Assembly: GCA_963669155.1 (NCBI GenBank)
Contig: OZ022586.1
Location: 387,501-451,500 of the forward strand
From: Arbacia lixula
Lineage: Eukaryota; Echinodermata; Echinoidea; Arbacioida; Arbaciidae
Direction of reading: 5' to 3'
DNA: 64,000 nt
Under the pieces are notes generated by a model that saw only the letters and a program-made list of their open reading frames with translations, was not told the origin of the DNA and ran no database searches. Below, in pieces: positions 32,901-43,392 of the stretch. Position 1 is the stretch's first letter. Each line of letters opens with the position of its first letter. The position numbers and the translations under genes are program-made.

Positions 32901-35900
32901 TTTCTCCCCCTTTCTCTCACCCTATCTCTCCCCCTATTGCCCCCCTTCTTTACCCCTCCCTCCCCCTCTCTCTCCTCTCTCTCTCTCTCTCCTCTCTCTC
33001 CTCTCTCTCCTCTCTCTCCTCTCTCTCCTCTCTCCACTCTCTCCTCTCTCTCCTCTCTCCACTCTCTCTCCCACCCTCTCTCCCACCCCCTCTCCCCTCT
33101 CTCTCTTTCTCTCTCTGCCTCTCTCTGCCTCTCTCCCTTGCCCTCTGTCTCCCCTCTTTGTTTCTCTCTCTAAATCTCATCATTCTCTTTTCTTTCTCAT
33201 GGAAGCCAGAGCAGTTAACATTTGAAAATCTATGAGCAAATGCCACTTTACCTGCAAAAATTAGTTTGTGATTAGAAAGGCCCTGCAATTGGCAAAAATC
33301 ATACACTGTACATTAAATCTGTCAAAATGGATGATTAACTCTGTATACGCGAGTGAGGCATTTCTGCACTGGTAATACATGTACACACTGTTCTCATAGG
33401 GCTGTATGGAGTCTCGCAGAGAAGGGGTTAATGTGTTTAATGTTTGCTCTCTTTTCTGTGCCTTTGCTCGGAGTAGAAGTCAAGACCCCTGGCGGCCTGG
33501 CCTTTGAGCTCGTCCTGGATGAGAACAAGAAACCAGACCCCTCAAAGCGCCCCCCTTCCCCTCCCAAGAGCAAGAGCACCACATCGCTGGATGAGATCAA
33601 TGCCAAGCTGCAGGAGGCTGCCAGGAGGAGAAGGGTGAGCAGAAGGGGTGGAAATAGGGGGATGGGTGGTGGTGGTGTGGTGATGGTGGTGGTGGTGGTG
33701 GTGGAGGTGGTGGTGGTGGTGGAGGTGGTGGTGGTGGTGGTGGTGGTGGTGGTGGTGGTGGTGGTGGTGGTGGTGGTGGTGGTGGTGGTGGTGGAGGTGG
33801 TGGTGGTGGTGGTGGTTGTGTGGTGGTGGTGGTGGTGATGGTGGTGGTGGTGGAGGTGGTGGTGGTGGTGGTGGTGTGGTGGTGGTGGTGGTGGTGGTGG
33901 TGGTGTGGTGGTGGTGGTGGTGGTGGTGGTGGTGGTGGTGGTGTTTGTGGGGTGATGGTTGTGGTGGTGGTGGTGGTGGTGGTAGTGTGGTGATGATGAT
34001 AATCTGGTGATGGTGGTGGTGTGCTGGTGGTGGTTGTGGTGGTGGTTGTGGTAGTGGTGTGATGATGATGGTATTGTGGTGGTGGTGGTGGTGGTGTGGT
34101 GATGGGTGGTAGTGGTGGTGAAGGGGATGTTGGCAGTAGTGGTGGAAGTGTTGGAGGTGTTGGTGGTGTTAAAGTTGGTTGTGGTTGCAATGCACGATTA
34201 CATTATTGTGATAGAAACGATGCCATGTTATAGAAGGCTGCCAGGACGAGAAGAGCAAGCATTAAAGAACAAAAATGCCTAATATTTAGTGTCACAGGAT
34301 TGGAAGAGAAAACTGTGCTGTCATTTGTCAAGGCATTTTGTTTCAGTGACATAAAATGAGTGAGTGACATAAAATGAGTGATATAAAACAAGTGAGGATG
34401 TGCTGTCATTTGTCAAGGCATTTTGTTTCAATGACATAAAGTGAGTGAGGGACATATACTGAGTGAGTGACATAAAACAAGTGAGGACTCAAGCTGATCA
34501 AGCTCAGTTACAGACATGTCTCCAGACAGTCAATTTTACCAATGTTAACTTGACTTTTTACGCACACATAGCATGTGCAGAATTGTGCAGATAAGGGTAC
34601 AGTAACAATCACCGAAGCTTAGGCATATTTTGTGGGGGTGTTGCTTTGAAATGCTTTGTTACTACCCTGGTAGAGATGTGCTGCATACATTATCATTTAA
34701 ATGAAGTGGTCTATTCTCAGTTCCGACATGATGTCATTTATACACCATGGAGACCACATCGTGGCTGAAAACAAAGGAGTTGCACTAGAGCGTGAACCCA
34801 GTTCATTATGATCCCACGCATAGCGTTCGCTGATATACTGCGGTCGCGTTCATTGACATGTATTAATTTGTATGTACACAGTTTTAGAAAATGTATGTTG
34901 TAATCTTCTTATTGTAATTTAGAATCAAGATCAGATGTTTGGGCTTCGTAATTCATGACTTAACTTGCTTGTTACTGCACAGTATTGGGCTCAGCCCCCG
35001 AAATTATTTCACACACAAAACAATAACTTCTGATTGATGTGAACTTTGAATCCTAGTTTACGTGAAGCGTCATCGTTTGCTTTAATTTGGGGGCAAAATA
35101 TTGATTTGTGCGATGGAAAATAATGACAACTTTGTAGTAAATGATATCTTGTTGTTTTTCACGGTTTAGGGAGATGGAAAATAGCAAGGACTTCCCTTTC
35201 ATCATATTATGATTGTGACAACCTACAGCACAACTTTTAAGCTATTTCAGTTATTTTCCGTGACAGAAAGATGAAAAAAAACCCAGTCACTTCGTCTTCA
35301 CAACACGGCGACGTGTACAAAATGCATACGCTGCTTTGCGTAGCTAAGGAGTTGTTTTCACCCAGGCGATGCGGGGGTCCAAAAGTACCGGGATGACCGG
35401 AACCAAGAATAGCCTCTTTCAGATCCATGAATAATCATCTTCTAGTGTATAGTATTTGTGGTAAACAAAAATGCCAGTGTGTGTGTGTGTGTACATTTTG
35501 TTACCATTTTTATCAAAGGAAAATGAATCACGATAAGGATTCAAATGAATAAAATCAAAGAAATGAAATGGCAAATTTTTTAAACAAAAGTAGAATCACT
35601 ATTCCTGTAATTTGGCTTTGTAAATTATACAAATTCCTAGGCAAGTGATGCTACTGGTATAGCCTCATGTACGCATGGTACACAGGAACAACAATTCACC
35701 CAGTGAAACTGAATGGCTATGGACAGGTCACACAGGTGGATGTAGTAACCCATATATGCAGGAGAAATGTTTCCATTTAGCTTACATTTATGTTAAATAC
35801 ATTCTCAAAATAGCTCATAAATTCAAGAGCATGGCTATTCCCATTATGGTCGACTACACCTTTGCCTGGAGGGAGTGTTATGAATTATTAATCACACTCT

Positions 35901-38900
35901 CTCTCTTTCTCTCCTTGTCTTCCTCTTCTTCCCTGCCTCTTCTGCTACCTTTGCTCCTTTTGAGCCCTCTGTACTTCTTTTGATCCCTTGTTCCCCCTCT
36001 CCCTCCCCCTCTCTTTCTTCTCATCACTCCTTCTCTATTTATCCCCAAATCTATCCTTGCCTCTCTTTCTCTTTCCTCTTCCTCATTTTTCCCTCTTCCT
36101 CTTCTGATCCCTTACCCTCTCTTCCTTTTTCCTGCCCTCTCCCTTTCCCCACCCCTCTCTCTCTCATCATCTCTCCCCTCTATCTCTCCCACCTCTCACT
36201 CATTTTCTCTCTGATTTCCATCCCTCTCTCCCTTTCCCCCTTCCTCCCTCCCTCTCCCCCTTCCTTTCTCTTCCATTCTCTGTCCCCTGTATATATCTCT
36301 CCCATCCTCTCTCCCTCTATTTCTCCCACCTCTCTCTCCTCTTATCTCTCTCTCTCTCCCTCTTCCCTTCCCTTTCTCTTCCATCCTCTGTCCCTTCTAT
36401 ATATCTCTCCCATCCTCTCTCCCTCTATTTCTCCCACCTCTCCCTCCTTTTATCTCTCTCTCTCCCTCTCCCCTTTCCTCTATCTTCCATCCTCTGTCCC
36501 CTCTATATATCTCTCCCACCCCCCTCCCCTCTATCTCTCCCACCTCCTAACTCCCTTTCTCTCCAATCTCCATCTCTCCCTCTCTCCATCTCTCCCTCTC
36601 TCTCTCTCTCCCATCATATCTCCCCTCTATCTCTCTCACCTCTCACTCCCTTTCTCTCCAATCTCCATACCTCCCTCTCTCCATCTCTTTCTCTCTCTCT
36701 CTCTCTCCCATCATATCTCCCCTCTATCTCTCTCACCTCTCACTCCCTTTCTCTCTAATCTCCATACCTCCCTCTCTCCGTCTCCCTCCTTCATACAGTC
36801 GGTAGAGACCCAGATGCTGGAGAAGCTGGCGGAGGAGAATGCCCGCATCCTGGAAGCCCAGGCCAAGGTGGCCGAGAAGGAAGCCCAGCGCAAGACAGAG
36901 GCTGAGAAGCAGCTGGTAGAGAAGATGTCCAAGGTGGAGGTCAACCAACAGGCCAACATGGATGCCCTCAAGTCTAGGTTCCAAGAGAAGGTAAAGACAG
37001 GAGAAGGATGGGGAGTGTGGTTGGTGAGGTTGAGGGTAGAGGTAGGGATAGGGGGGGGGGGGGTAGGGGATGTCCAAAGTGGAGGTCTACCAACAGGTCA
37101 ACATGGATGCCCTCAAGTCTAGGTTCCAAGAGAAGGTAAAGACAGGAGAAGGATGGGGAGTGTGGTTGGTGAGGATGAGGGTAGGGGTAGGGGTAGTGGT
37201 GGGGGGGGATGGGGGTGGGGTGTGGGTGGGGGGGGGTAGGGGATGTCCAAGGGGGAGGTCAACCAACAGGCCAACATGGATGCCCTCAAGTCTAGGTTCC
37301 AAGAGAAGGTAAAGGCAGGAGTTGGGGGTGGGATTAGTAGATGAGGGTAGGGGTTGGGGTAGCGGTTGGGGTGGGGGTAGGGGATGAGAAGATAAGGTGG
37401 AGTTCACTCAATATGCCAATATGGATGCTCTCAAGTCTAGGTTCCAGGAGAAGGCAAAGGCAGGAGCAGGTGTTGGGCGGTGGGGGTGGGGGTATGAAGG
37501 TAGAGGTACATGAGAGGGGTTGGTGCGAGGGGGGAGCAGCTAGTCGAGAAGATGTCCAAGATGGAGATCAACCAGCAGTAACCTTCACTGAACAAGAATA
37601 AATCAAGTGATGGCCTGAACTTTTGATGTAGCTTAATTCAACAGATGTTATGTGCATAATATACTGTCAATGTAGATAGACTGAGATATTTAATATTGTA
37701 TTTTTACACCATACACGGATACTGTTCATGACATTTTATTAGTGTTTACAAAATTGATACATCCTGCTAATTTCATCAATTCTGATAAATCACCACTTCC
37801 AATACCAACTGAGCTGTGAATGAGTGCATGCATGACATCCACTAGCTCTCACTCCTTGCAATATTGCAATAGGGCGGTAATTGAATAATGGCATCAAGCT
37901 GCCACATGCCATTAAGCTAGTATCCTCAGTTCATTGATTTGACACTAAATGGTCAGCATGGGTCAGTGGTGCCCTTAGGTCTTTAACCAGTATGAGTCAT
38001 ACATCAGAGCATATATTATCACCTTCAAGCTTTGAGAGTGTCAGCATATAGGCCTTTCCACTTACACAACAGTCATTAATCTCGATGTGCAGTGTGCAGT
38101 TTATTTAACTATATGTTTTAAAGATACATTAACATGTATGGTATAAAAATATAATGTCCATATCTACATCTACTGTAGATTATGAACATTTCACTGTACA
38201 TGTAGTCAACACATTCATGTTCAGTGAAGCTGTGCTAAATGTATATGAGTCACATGCTTCGTTATTTACATTAAGTGAACTGTAAAGATACATGCATGGT
38301 GTAAATTATACGTCGAATGTTCATCCCAGTGTACATGTACATCTAGATCTATTCTAGATTATGCACAATTTATGCAGTGGAAATGTTGATGATCAATAAG
38401 GCTGCGCAAATGCTGTCACTAGCTTTTCAAGTTTAGTGAACTGTACTTTAAAATGATACATGTAAATGTGTGCAAATGCAAAATTGCATCTGTACATTGT
38501 TAGGTATTTACATCTACAGTAGATTATGAACATTGCCTACAGGTAGCAAGCATGTTGCTGTTCAAATACTAGTACTAAATGTTCGTGCCATCACTTTCTC
38601 CTCTTAAATTAAGTGAACTGTACATTGTAAAGGGACATGTATGGTGCGCAAATACAGCATTAAATGCCTAGATCTACATACTAGTATTAGTTCTCTACAT
38701 GTAGACATGTATGGAACTAATACTAGTATGTACATTGCAATTTAGAAAACAGTTAGGTAACAGATAGTATTACACCATCGCTTCACTCTTCAGCATCGCT
38801 GCAGAGTAATTTCAATTGCTAGTATGAGAAGGGATCATTGATTTGGGTTCAGAGTAATTACCGTGGACACGGCGCCGGTAGGGCATCAATTAGTCTGGTG

Positions 38901-39814
38901 TGGATTCATTGGCTTAATCTCATGGGGCCGTCTTAACCCATGTACTCTCACAAGCCTTTACTAGTATCATTCTGTTCTTTTTATGCTTATGAGACAAATC
39001 CATCCCCAGATTAGTCTGACTCCCAGCCTGTTGGAAATTTCTAATCCTAATCCAAACTGAAAAATAGTCTAGTACGCATAAGACTAGTACCTGTAGCTAT
39101 TTCATGAATTTCTCCCCTGTTTTCATTCCATCCCATACCTTGTGAAGGAATCGAGAATGATTAGTCTACTGCAGCCAGACTTGTTTATTGCATAATGTGG
39201 CTTGGATTGGCAATACCTGGAGGCTAGAGGCAAGGCTATTAGACAGCTTAGATGGGCAACTCTGAAGCTGTCACACAATTAGTTTCCCATGACCACAGAG
39301 AGCTGATAGTACTTCTCCAGAGAATGTTGCTCTTACAGTACAACATTCCTTGGTCATGCACATTGTTCTTACCCAATAAAAGGTTGTAATAATTGTTAGA
39401 AAAAGAATGATTTCCCTCATTAACATATTCTTGTTCATTGATTGGTTTAGCATGTGTCACAAGTAGATAAATAATTTGCAAGATAGAGAGCAAAAGAGGA
39501 ATCAGAAGGAAAAAGACGTCTATTTCTCTATGTCTCAATATGCATGCTATCAATTCTTTCACTGTAATCGATACAACTTTTTGGCACAGTGAAAGAGGCA
39601 AATCTCACTTTTGAATTTATTTTTTAATCAATGATATGAAACAAATATTTAGTGATCTTATTCGGGATCTTTGGGCATGATTGTGACATATTTGTTTTTA
39701 TTCCTTCTTTCTCCAATTGGGTTCCAGAACCAGAAGATCAAGGAGGTGCAGGAGCGGAAGAAGGTCATTGGAGACAACGGCGACGCCCAGCCAGACTGCG
39801 AAGAGAAACAATAG
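26288..39814 (+). CDS. STMN1: Stathmin (tubulin-binding phosphoprotein), four coding exons
   Basis: Stathmins sequester tubulin dimers and promote microtubule catastrophe in the cytosol. Coding exons: 26288-26297, 33474-33634, 36799-36990 and 39728-39814; all junctions are GT-AG and the phases (1, 0, 0) fit. The joined frame gives 149 aa, the same length as human stathmin-1. Exon 3 is 64 codons, matching my recollection of the vertebrate exon and its boundaries. Features: GLAFELVL (residues 11-18) is the GQAFELIL element that caps the tubulin complex; SPPK with Ser32 aligns with the proline-directed Ser38 site; SLDEINAKLQEAARRRR starts the long helix, which continues through exons 3 and 4 (LEKLAEENARILEAQ, EKQLVEKMSKVEVNQQ, IKEVQERKK). 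No N-terminal palmitoylated Cys region as in SCG10 is seen, so this is a soluble form; an alternative first exon cannot be excluded. Confidence 0.93.
27040..27450 (+). repeat. GAGA-type purine array in stathmin intron 1
   Basis: GAGA with G runs (27076-27085) and interruptions. The minus-strand Ser/Leu-rich frame over it (26951-27514) is a repeat translation. Confidence 0.85.
28528..28900 (+). repeat. GA array and GAGT tetramer array in stathmin intron 1
   Basis: GA dinucleotides (28530-28548, 28624-28658, 28686-28720), a related block at 28735-28830 (GAGCATGAGAGATAATGACAGTGA repeats one at 28655), then GAGT/GTGA tetramers 28845-28892. Confidence 0.85.
29885..29945 (+). repeat. CT dinucleotide array
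   Basis: TCTC run of about 55 bases ending CGATCTCGATCTCC; in stathmin intron 1. Confidence 0.9.
30252..31113. mobile_element. Non-autonomous DNA transposon with about 40-bp terminal inverted repeats
   Basis: Left end GAGCTTTCTAACCCGAGACC then GAACGTCAGCTACTACGAGT (30253-30292). The right end has the inverse, ACTCGTAGTAGCTTGACGTT then CGGTCTCGCGTTAGAAAGC (31073-31112). The 860-bp interior is CpG-rich at both sides and AT-rich in the middle and has no transposase frame. The element sits in stathmin intron 1. No other copy in this window. Confidence 0.8.
32115..32135 (+). repeat. G homopolymer
   Basis: A G run of about 18 bases in stathmin intron 1. Confidence 0.85.
32735..33180 (+). repeat. 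CT-rich polypyrimidine tract before stathmin exon 2
   Basis: About 450 bases almost purely C and T on the sense strand, with an inner CTCTCTCCTCT repeat (32970-33060). It ends about 290 bases before the exon 2 acceptor. Frames over it are Ser/Leu/Pro translations. Confidence 0.9.
33474..33634 (+). CDS. STMN1: Stathmin coding exon 2
   Basis: Encodes VEVKTPGGLAFELVLDE and on to QEAARRRR. The acceptor is a tandem GAGTAG (33471-33476): use of the first AG starts the exon with TA (G|TA, Val), use of the second with AA (G|AA, Glu), both in frame and differing by one codon. The donor AGG|GTGAGC is at 33635. Contains the Ser-Pro site SPPK and the start of the tubulin-binding helix. Confidence 0.93.
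33660..34190 (+). repeat. GGT trinucleotide array directly after exon 2
   Basis: About 450-500 bases of GGT with scattered GGA, GAT and GTT units, starting 25 bases inside intron 2. The sense strand is G-rich. The Val/Gly/Trp and, on the other strand, Pro/His/Thr frames are artefacts of the repeat. Confidence 0.95.
34233..34260 (+). repeat. Partial copy of the 3' end of stathmin exon 2
   Basis: GAAGGCTGCCAGGACGAGAA resembles the exon 2 end GAGGCTGCCAGGAGGAGAAG (33613-33632) with two to three differences, and continues into a GAGCAAGC that matches the exon's GTGAGCAG donor region with the GT lost. The GGT array lies between the two copies. Confidence 0.6.
34315..34486 (+). repeat. Tandem duplication, about 84-bp unit
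   Basis: GTGCTGTCATTTGTCAAGGC occurs at 34316 and 34400, each followed by GACATAAAATGAGTG-type subrepeats and ending AACAAGTGAGGA. Two units inside stathmin intron 2. Confidence 0.85.
35893..36790 (+). repeat. Polypyrimidine tract of about 900 bases before stathmin exon 3
   Basis: Nearly pure C/T on the sense strand up to the acceptor of exon 3. It contains two minisatellites: units with CCATCCTCTGTCCC/TATATATCTCTCCCA (36275-36520, period about 105) and units with CTCTCACCTCTCACTCCCTT (about 36545-36780, period about 90-105). The 380-codon open frame running into exon 3 is mostly this tract. Confidence 0.9.
36799..36990 (+). CDS. STMN1: Stathmin coding exon 3
   Basis: Acceptor TCCTTCATACAG, then SVETQMLEKLAEENARIL through SRFQEK, 64 codons, phase 0 at both ends; donor AAG|GTAAAG. 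It encodes most of the long tubulin-binding helix; charged heptad-like Glu/Lys pattern with no helix breaker. Downstream, its last third is repeated four times in the intron. Confidence 0.95.
37067..37135 (+). repeat. Intact-frame copy 1 of the end of stathmin exon 3
   Basis: 69 bases that repeat exon 3 from MSKVEV to FQEK, preceded by GGGGTAG and followed by the same donor GTAAAGACAG. If used as an exon it would start with Gly and be phase 0 on both sides (23 codons). Three changes from the parent: one silent, Asn to Tyr, Ala to Val. There is no pyrimidine tract in front, only G-rich DNA, so normal splicing is doubtful. Confidence 0.75.
37240..37308 (+). repeat. Intact-frame copy 2 of the end of stathmin exon 3
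   Basis: Same 69-base design as copy 1, phase 0 on both sides, with donor GTAAAG. The only protein change from the parent is Val to Gly in MSKGEV. Again a G-rich run ending in TAG lies in front. Confidence 0.75.
37381..37453 (+). repeat. Degenerate copy 3 of the end of stathmin exon 3
   Basis: Matches in ATGGATGCTCTCAAGTCTAG and TTCCAGGAGAAG, but a small deletion at its start brings a TAA into the phase-0 frame, and the donor is GC (GCAAAG). Confidence 0.7.
37535..37579 (+). repeat. Partial copy 4 of stathmin exon 3
   Basis: GCAGCTAGTCGAGAAGATGT through AACCAGCAG, extending further 5' than copies 1-3 (it includes EQLVEK) but stopping earlier; the frame then meets TAA. Confidence 0.7.
37580..38089. 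other. Stathmin intron 3, unique part
   Basis: AT-rich intron sequence, no exon or repeat structure seen. Confidence 0.5.
38090..38690 (+). repeat. Degenerate tandem repeat, about 170-bp unit
   Basis: Recurring order of TTAAGTGAACTGTAAAGATACATG (about 38272, 38436, 38616, and a weaker start near 38105), ATGGTGTAAAT-like, then ACATCTACAGTAGATTATGAACAT (about 38166, 38335 weak, 38512). Three and a half diverged units in stathmin intron 3. Confidence 0.7.
38671..38736. repeat. Hairpin with 18-bp arms
   Basis: ACATACTAGTATTAGTTC and GAACTAATACTAGTATGT face each other across about 25 bases that themselves contain TACATGTAGACATGTA. Confidence 0.85.
38737..39727. other. Stathmin intron 3, remainder
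   Basis: No exon seen before the exon 4 acceptor (TTTCTCCAATTGGGTTCCAG). The minus-strand open frame at 39248-39601 has no recognisable domain. Confidence 0.5.
39728..39814 (+). CDS. STMN1: Stathmin coding exon 4 with stop
   Basis: Encodes NQKIKEVQERKKVIGDNG to the stop TAG at 39812-39814, 28 codons. It replaces the DKHIEEVRKNKE-like helix end of vertebrate stathmin and finishes with a short polar tail (DAQPDCEEKQ). Confidence 0.92.
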   Translation, partial: NQKIKEVQERKKVIGDNGDAQPDCEEKQ

Positions 39815-42800
39815 GATGCACGCTCATGGCTCATCCCTGAAGAGTGCAGACAAGACGCATTGTCATAAGGCTAACCGGTCAAAGAGAAAGATAAAACCAC
39901 CAAGAGGAGCGGTCATTCAGATACAAGTTTAGAATTGACAAAAAATTGTACTAAAATGAAGAAAAAAAAGAAGAAAAAGACAAGTATACATGTATCTGCT
40001 GTAAATGCTGATTATATTTGTGATGTGGAAGAGTTTTCTTTTATTTGTCATCAAGATTTATAAGAGGAAAAATGAAAAATTATACTACTGCCTTTTATTC
40101 ATTTATGAATATAATTATCATTTATTTTAGGTCAAATGCCTGTTGATGGTTATTTTTTTTTTCTTGTGGTCATGTCTGCTTATTCCTGGCATGTAATTGA
40201 TTATTAATGCTTAACCCGCGTACTGCCATAGGTGCATGAAATGTGTAATAAGTCCATGGGATTTACCTGGCTTGGTAGAGAGAGGCTTAATGCCCACTGA
40301 TCCACCCAAGTCCACATTAAACTGTTCAACTCTTCATGTACCAGTGTGGTCTTTTTCATCATGAATGTACACAAGTCTCATATCAGGTCAGCTTGTCGGA
40401 ACACAGAGGGTTATGGAGGACTTCGGTCATGTTGTAACAAACGAGGAACACCGTGCTGTGCATAGCTCTTTCATTATTTTTGCTCGGAGTTGATGGAAGT
40501 TACCATGGCAATGCCAATTCAATCATTGGTCATCTTTATTGAGCATCCCATCAATATTGAGCTCTGATAACTGAAATGCTTTAAAAAGCATATCCCAGAT
40601 GCCATTTTCATCCAAATGACAAGAAGCAAACTGGACAGGGTTGTACATATGACTAACCCAAAGATATGTTTGTAAAGGAGGTGATATGCATTAAATGATG
40701 CCGCAACCCAGTGCTATTTTCTTAAATCATGTGCTATGGCACAAAGTAAGGGAGGAGGCGATCAGTTTGAAGTTCTACAGAATTACTGTGCTTTCACACC
40801 ACTACTAAAGACAGCTGTAGTTGGCACAAGATGAAGCATGCTCTACACTTCATTCTTAGATATGAGTTCTTTTCCCGCTTGGCGTAGGGGAATTTGCACC
40901 AAACAGTGATCAAGTTTTCATAAAATGAAATTCACATAGTGGCCAAGCATGCACAGAGAAAATATATATATATATGCCATGTATTCAATACATATATGTT
41001 GTGAGCCTAGCCAAGAAAACAGTGCATAGTAGACGTCCTTCATTGTTGCATGAGTGTGTCTAGATAAGCTTCTAGACGGGCTTGATATGATTTGGTTTTA
41101 GTTTGGTAGGGAAGCATCCCTATCTTATCTTGTCATCCTAGTCTGTAGTTGTGAAATGATAGATGTATTTGCTGTAGATGTTTGATGTATTCAACTTGTA
41201 GTTGTGTAGCAATCTTATAAAAAAAAAAGGAGAAAATCTGTAAAATATAGTGTTGGACATATTTGGTGTTGCAGAATTCCATATGTCATTTAAATTCTTG
41301 AATTCATTTTGTTTGATTATGCATTCCGTTGGCTTCCAATTTTGAGTTCATATATGTTTTCAAAACAACTCAAAATGTATTGTACATAAAAGTCAAATAT
41401 GGTGTGTGCAGATACTGCATGCTCATCTGTTTGTTCCGTTTCATTTTGTTTACACTTTTCTAATATTATACTTTTGACAATTTACAAAAGTTTAGAAAAA
41501 AGTAATGAAGTATTGTGTTTGAATTGTTTTGAATTCCAGGAGTGCTTTATGGTATGTTCGTGTACCAAGTTTTTCTAAGCTGTTTGTAAGATTACTTGGT
41601 TCTTGTTACGAATTGAGGCAGCATTTTGTTTGTTCTATGGATGTATTGTTTTATTAAAACAGTTAAGGGGTAGACGAAGAGATTGACAGGAGGGCAGATC
41701 GCACCTTAACAGCTGTCACTCAGTAGAAGGAACTCATTTGGAGTACAGAGTAAAAAGAAAACGTGATGTAAATTATAGTTGAATAGATGTTTTAAAAGGA
41801 CTAGGTGTTTTCCTCATGATCAATGAAATATGCATACCAAGGAATGCTGCCATCATCATTGGGTGATACAAACTCACAGAAACGCTCCAATTCAAAATTA
41901 AACAAATCATCAACTTAAAGTAATTCAACATAAAGGTTTACTACATGTAGGTGAGAACTGGCAACTCAGTGAAATGTTACATCTTCAAAGAAATCTTGTA
42001 ATGGATGTATAAGGTATGGAGCCAGCTTTTGCAGTGTTTATGCAATGTGTTAATATTTGAAATATCTTTATATCGTATATTGTGATATAATGTGTGTTTA
42101 CAGACATTTTGGTGCTTTTATCCATAATCGCAAAGGCAAATCCCACCCTAATCATAGCAGTTCAATGTTGAAGTTATTTGAATAAAAATCAAAGCTTCTT
42201 ATACACAAGAAATGATTGAATATCAACTTTGCCTTGTTATAAAATATGCTTTCCCTTTTACCCATGTTTCATTAGGTCAATTCAGTACACATGTAAAATA
42301 AATGAGAGAATTTTTTTGGTTAAAAGTGAAGCTTTGTCTTACTAGTTCATAAACATGATTATATGACTGTTTGCATATTGAATACATTCTAATCCAAACC
42401 AGTGATCACAGAGATTATATAATCAGAGAATGCATCATTCAACATGCATACTTCCATCTTCAGCTGAGTTTTATGAAAAATGTGATGGTCAGTATGGCAA
42501 GATAAATAAAAAAAATAATTGAAAAATAATACTTGATTAAAAATACACGAGTAACTTATGAAGACGAGTGTTCTAAAGCAGGTTACCAATTAGAGAACTA
42601 GGTATTCAAATGCAGCTTAATTACGTTGAGCATATTTTACAATGTTGTCAGTACTAAATCCTATTTTTGTTCATTCCACCGAAACTTGTGACCAAAATAC
42701 AAATGTTATATATACTGATGAATATAAATTTAGACTAATACTAAATTAAGATTGTGGTTTGTAGTAGAGTGAACCATATGAAAGTAGGTGTTAAAAGAGA

Positions 42801-43225
42801 TTGTCCTCTGTGTAATTCTGCATGTAATGCCCTCTTAAAGTATTTGCTGAATGCAAGTCTATTGGCCGTCTAACATTGATATAACTAGCAATTTAGTCAA
42901 GAAGAAATCATTAATATTACATTACTTTTTTTTTTTACAATTTATATGCTCATGATAAACATTAATAACAAAAGGAATCTTTCATGATTTCACATTAGCA
43001 CCCTTGGCAGTATTTAATTTTGTCTTTCAAATATTAATCATATAACAAACGTATACCATTGCCCCTTTCTTGTCGATGTTTTATTTTGTGTTGACAAATA
43101 TTCAAAACCGGATATAAGAGAGCATTCTGAATTTGCCAGAAGTTTGTGTTTGCCTTAAGCACCCTGTACTGTGCATTATCTGTATGGAGCGTTTCTTGTC
43201 TTTGTCGAAATGGGTGAATAAAAAC
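39815..43225 (+). other. STMN1: Probable long 3' UTR of the stathmin gene
   Basis: About 3.4 kb of AT-rich sequence with low repeat content and no exon, compatible with one long terminal exon. Candidate poly(A) signals on the plus strand: AATAAA at about 42181 and at about 43216. Which one is used, and whether the whole stretch is transcribed, is not decided by the sequence. Confidence 0.45.
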
Positions 43226-43392
43226 TTGTGTGAAGCGATAGAAAAAAGCTTTGACCGTGTTGAAATTGTTACGTTGTGAAAATTGCCCGCAAATATATTA
43301 TTATGTCATAGAGAAATTTTAGTTCCATTTACAACCTGTCATATGTAAATGAGGCTGGTAAAGGTGGTCATGGTTGTACTGATTTGTATGAC

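Noticed and set aside
33597-34190. 197-codon Pro/His/Thr-rich frame (minus) and Val/Gly/Trp frames (plus)
   Set aside because: Pure translations of the GGT array in stathmin intron 2; every frame stays open because the repeat has no stop.
35980-36798. Ser/Leu/Pro-rich open frame of about 270 codons leading into stathmin exon 3
   Set aside because: It is the polypyrimidine tract read through; the coding part starts at the acceptor 36799.
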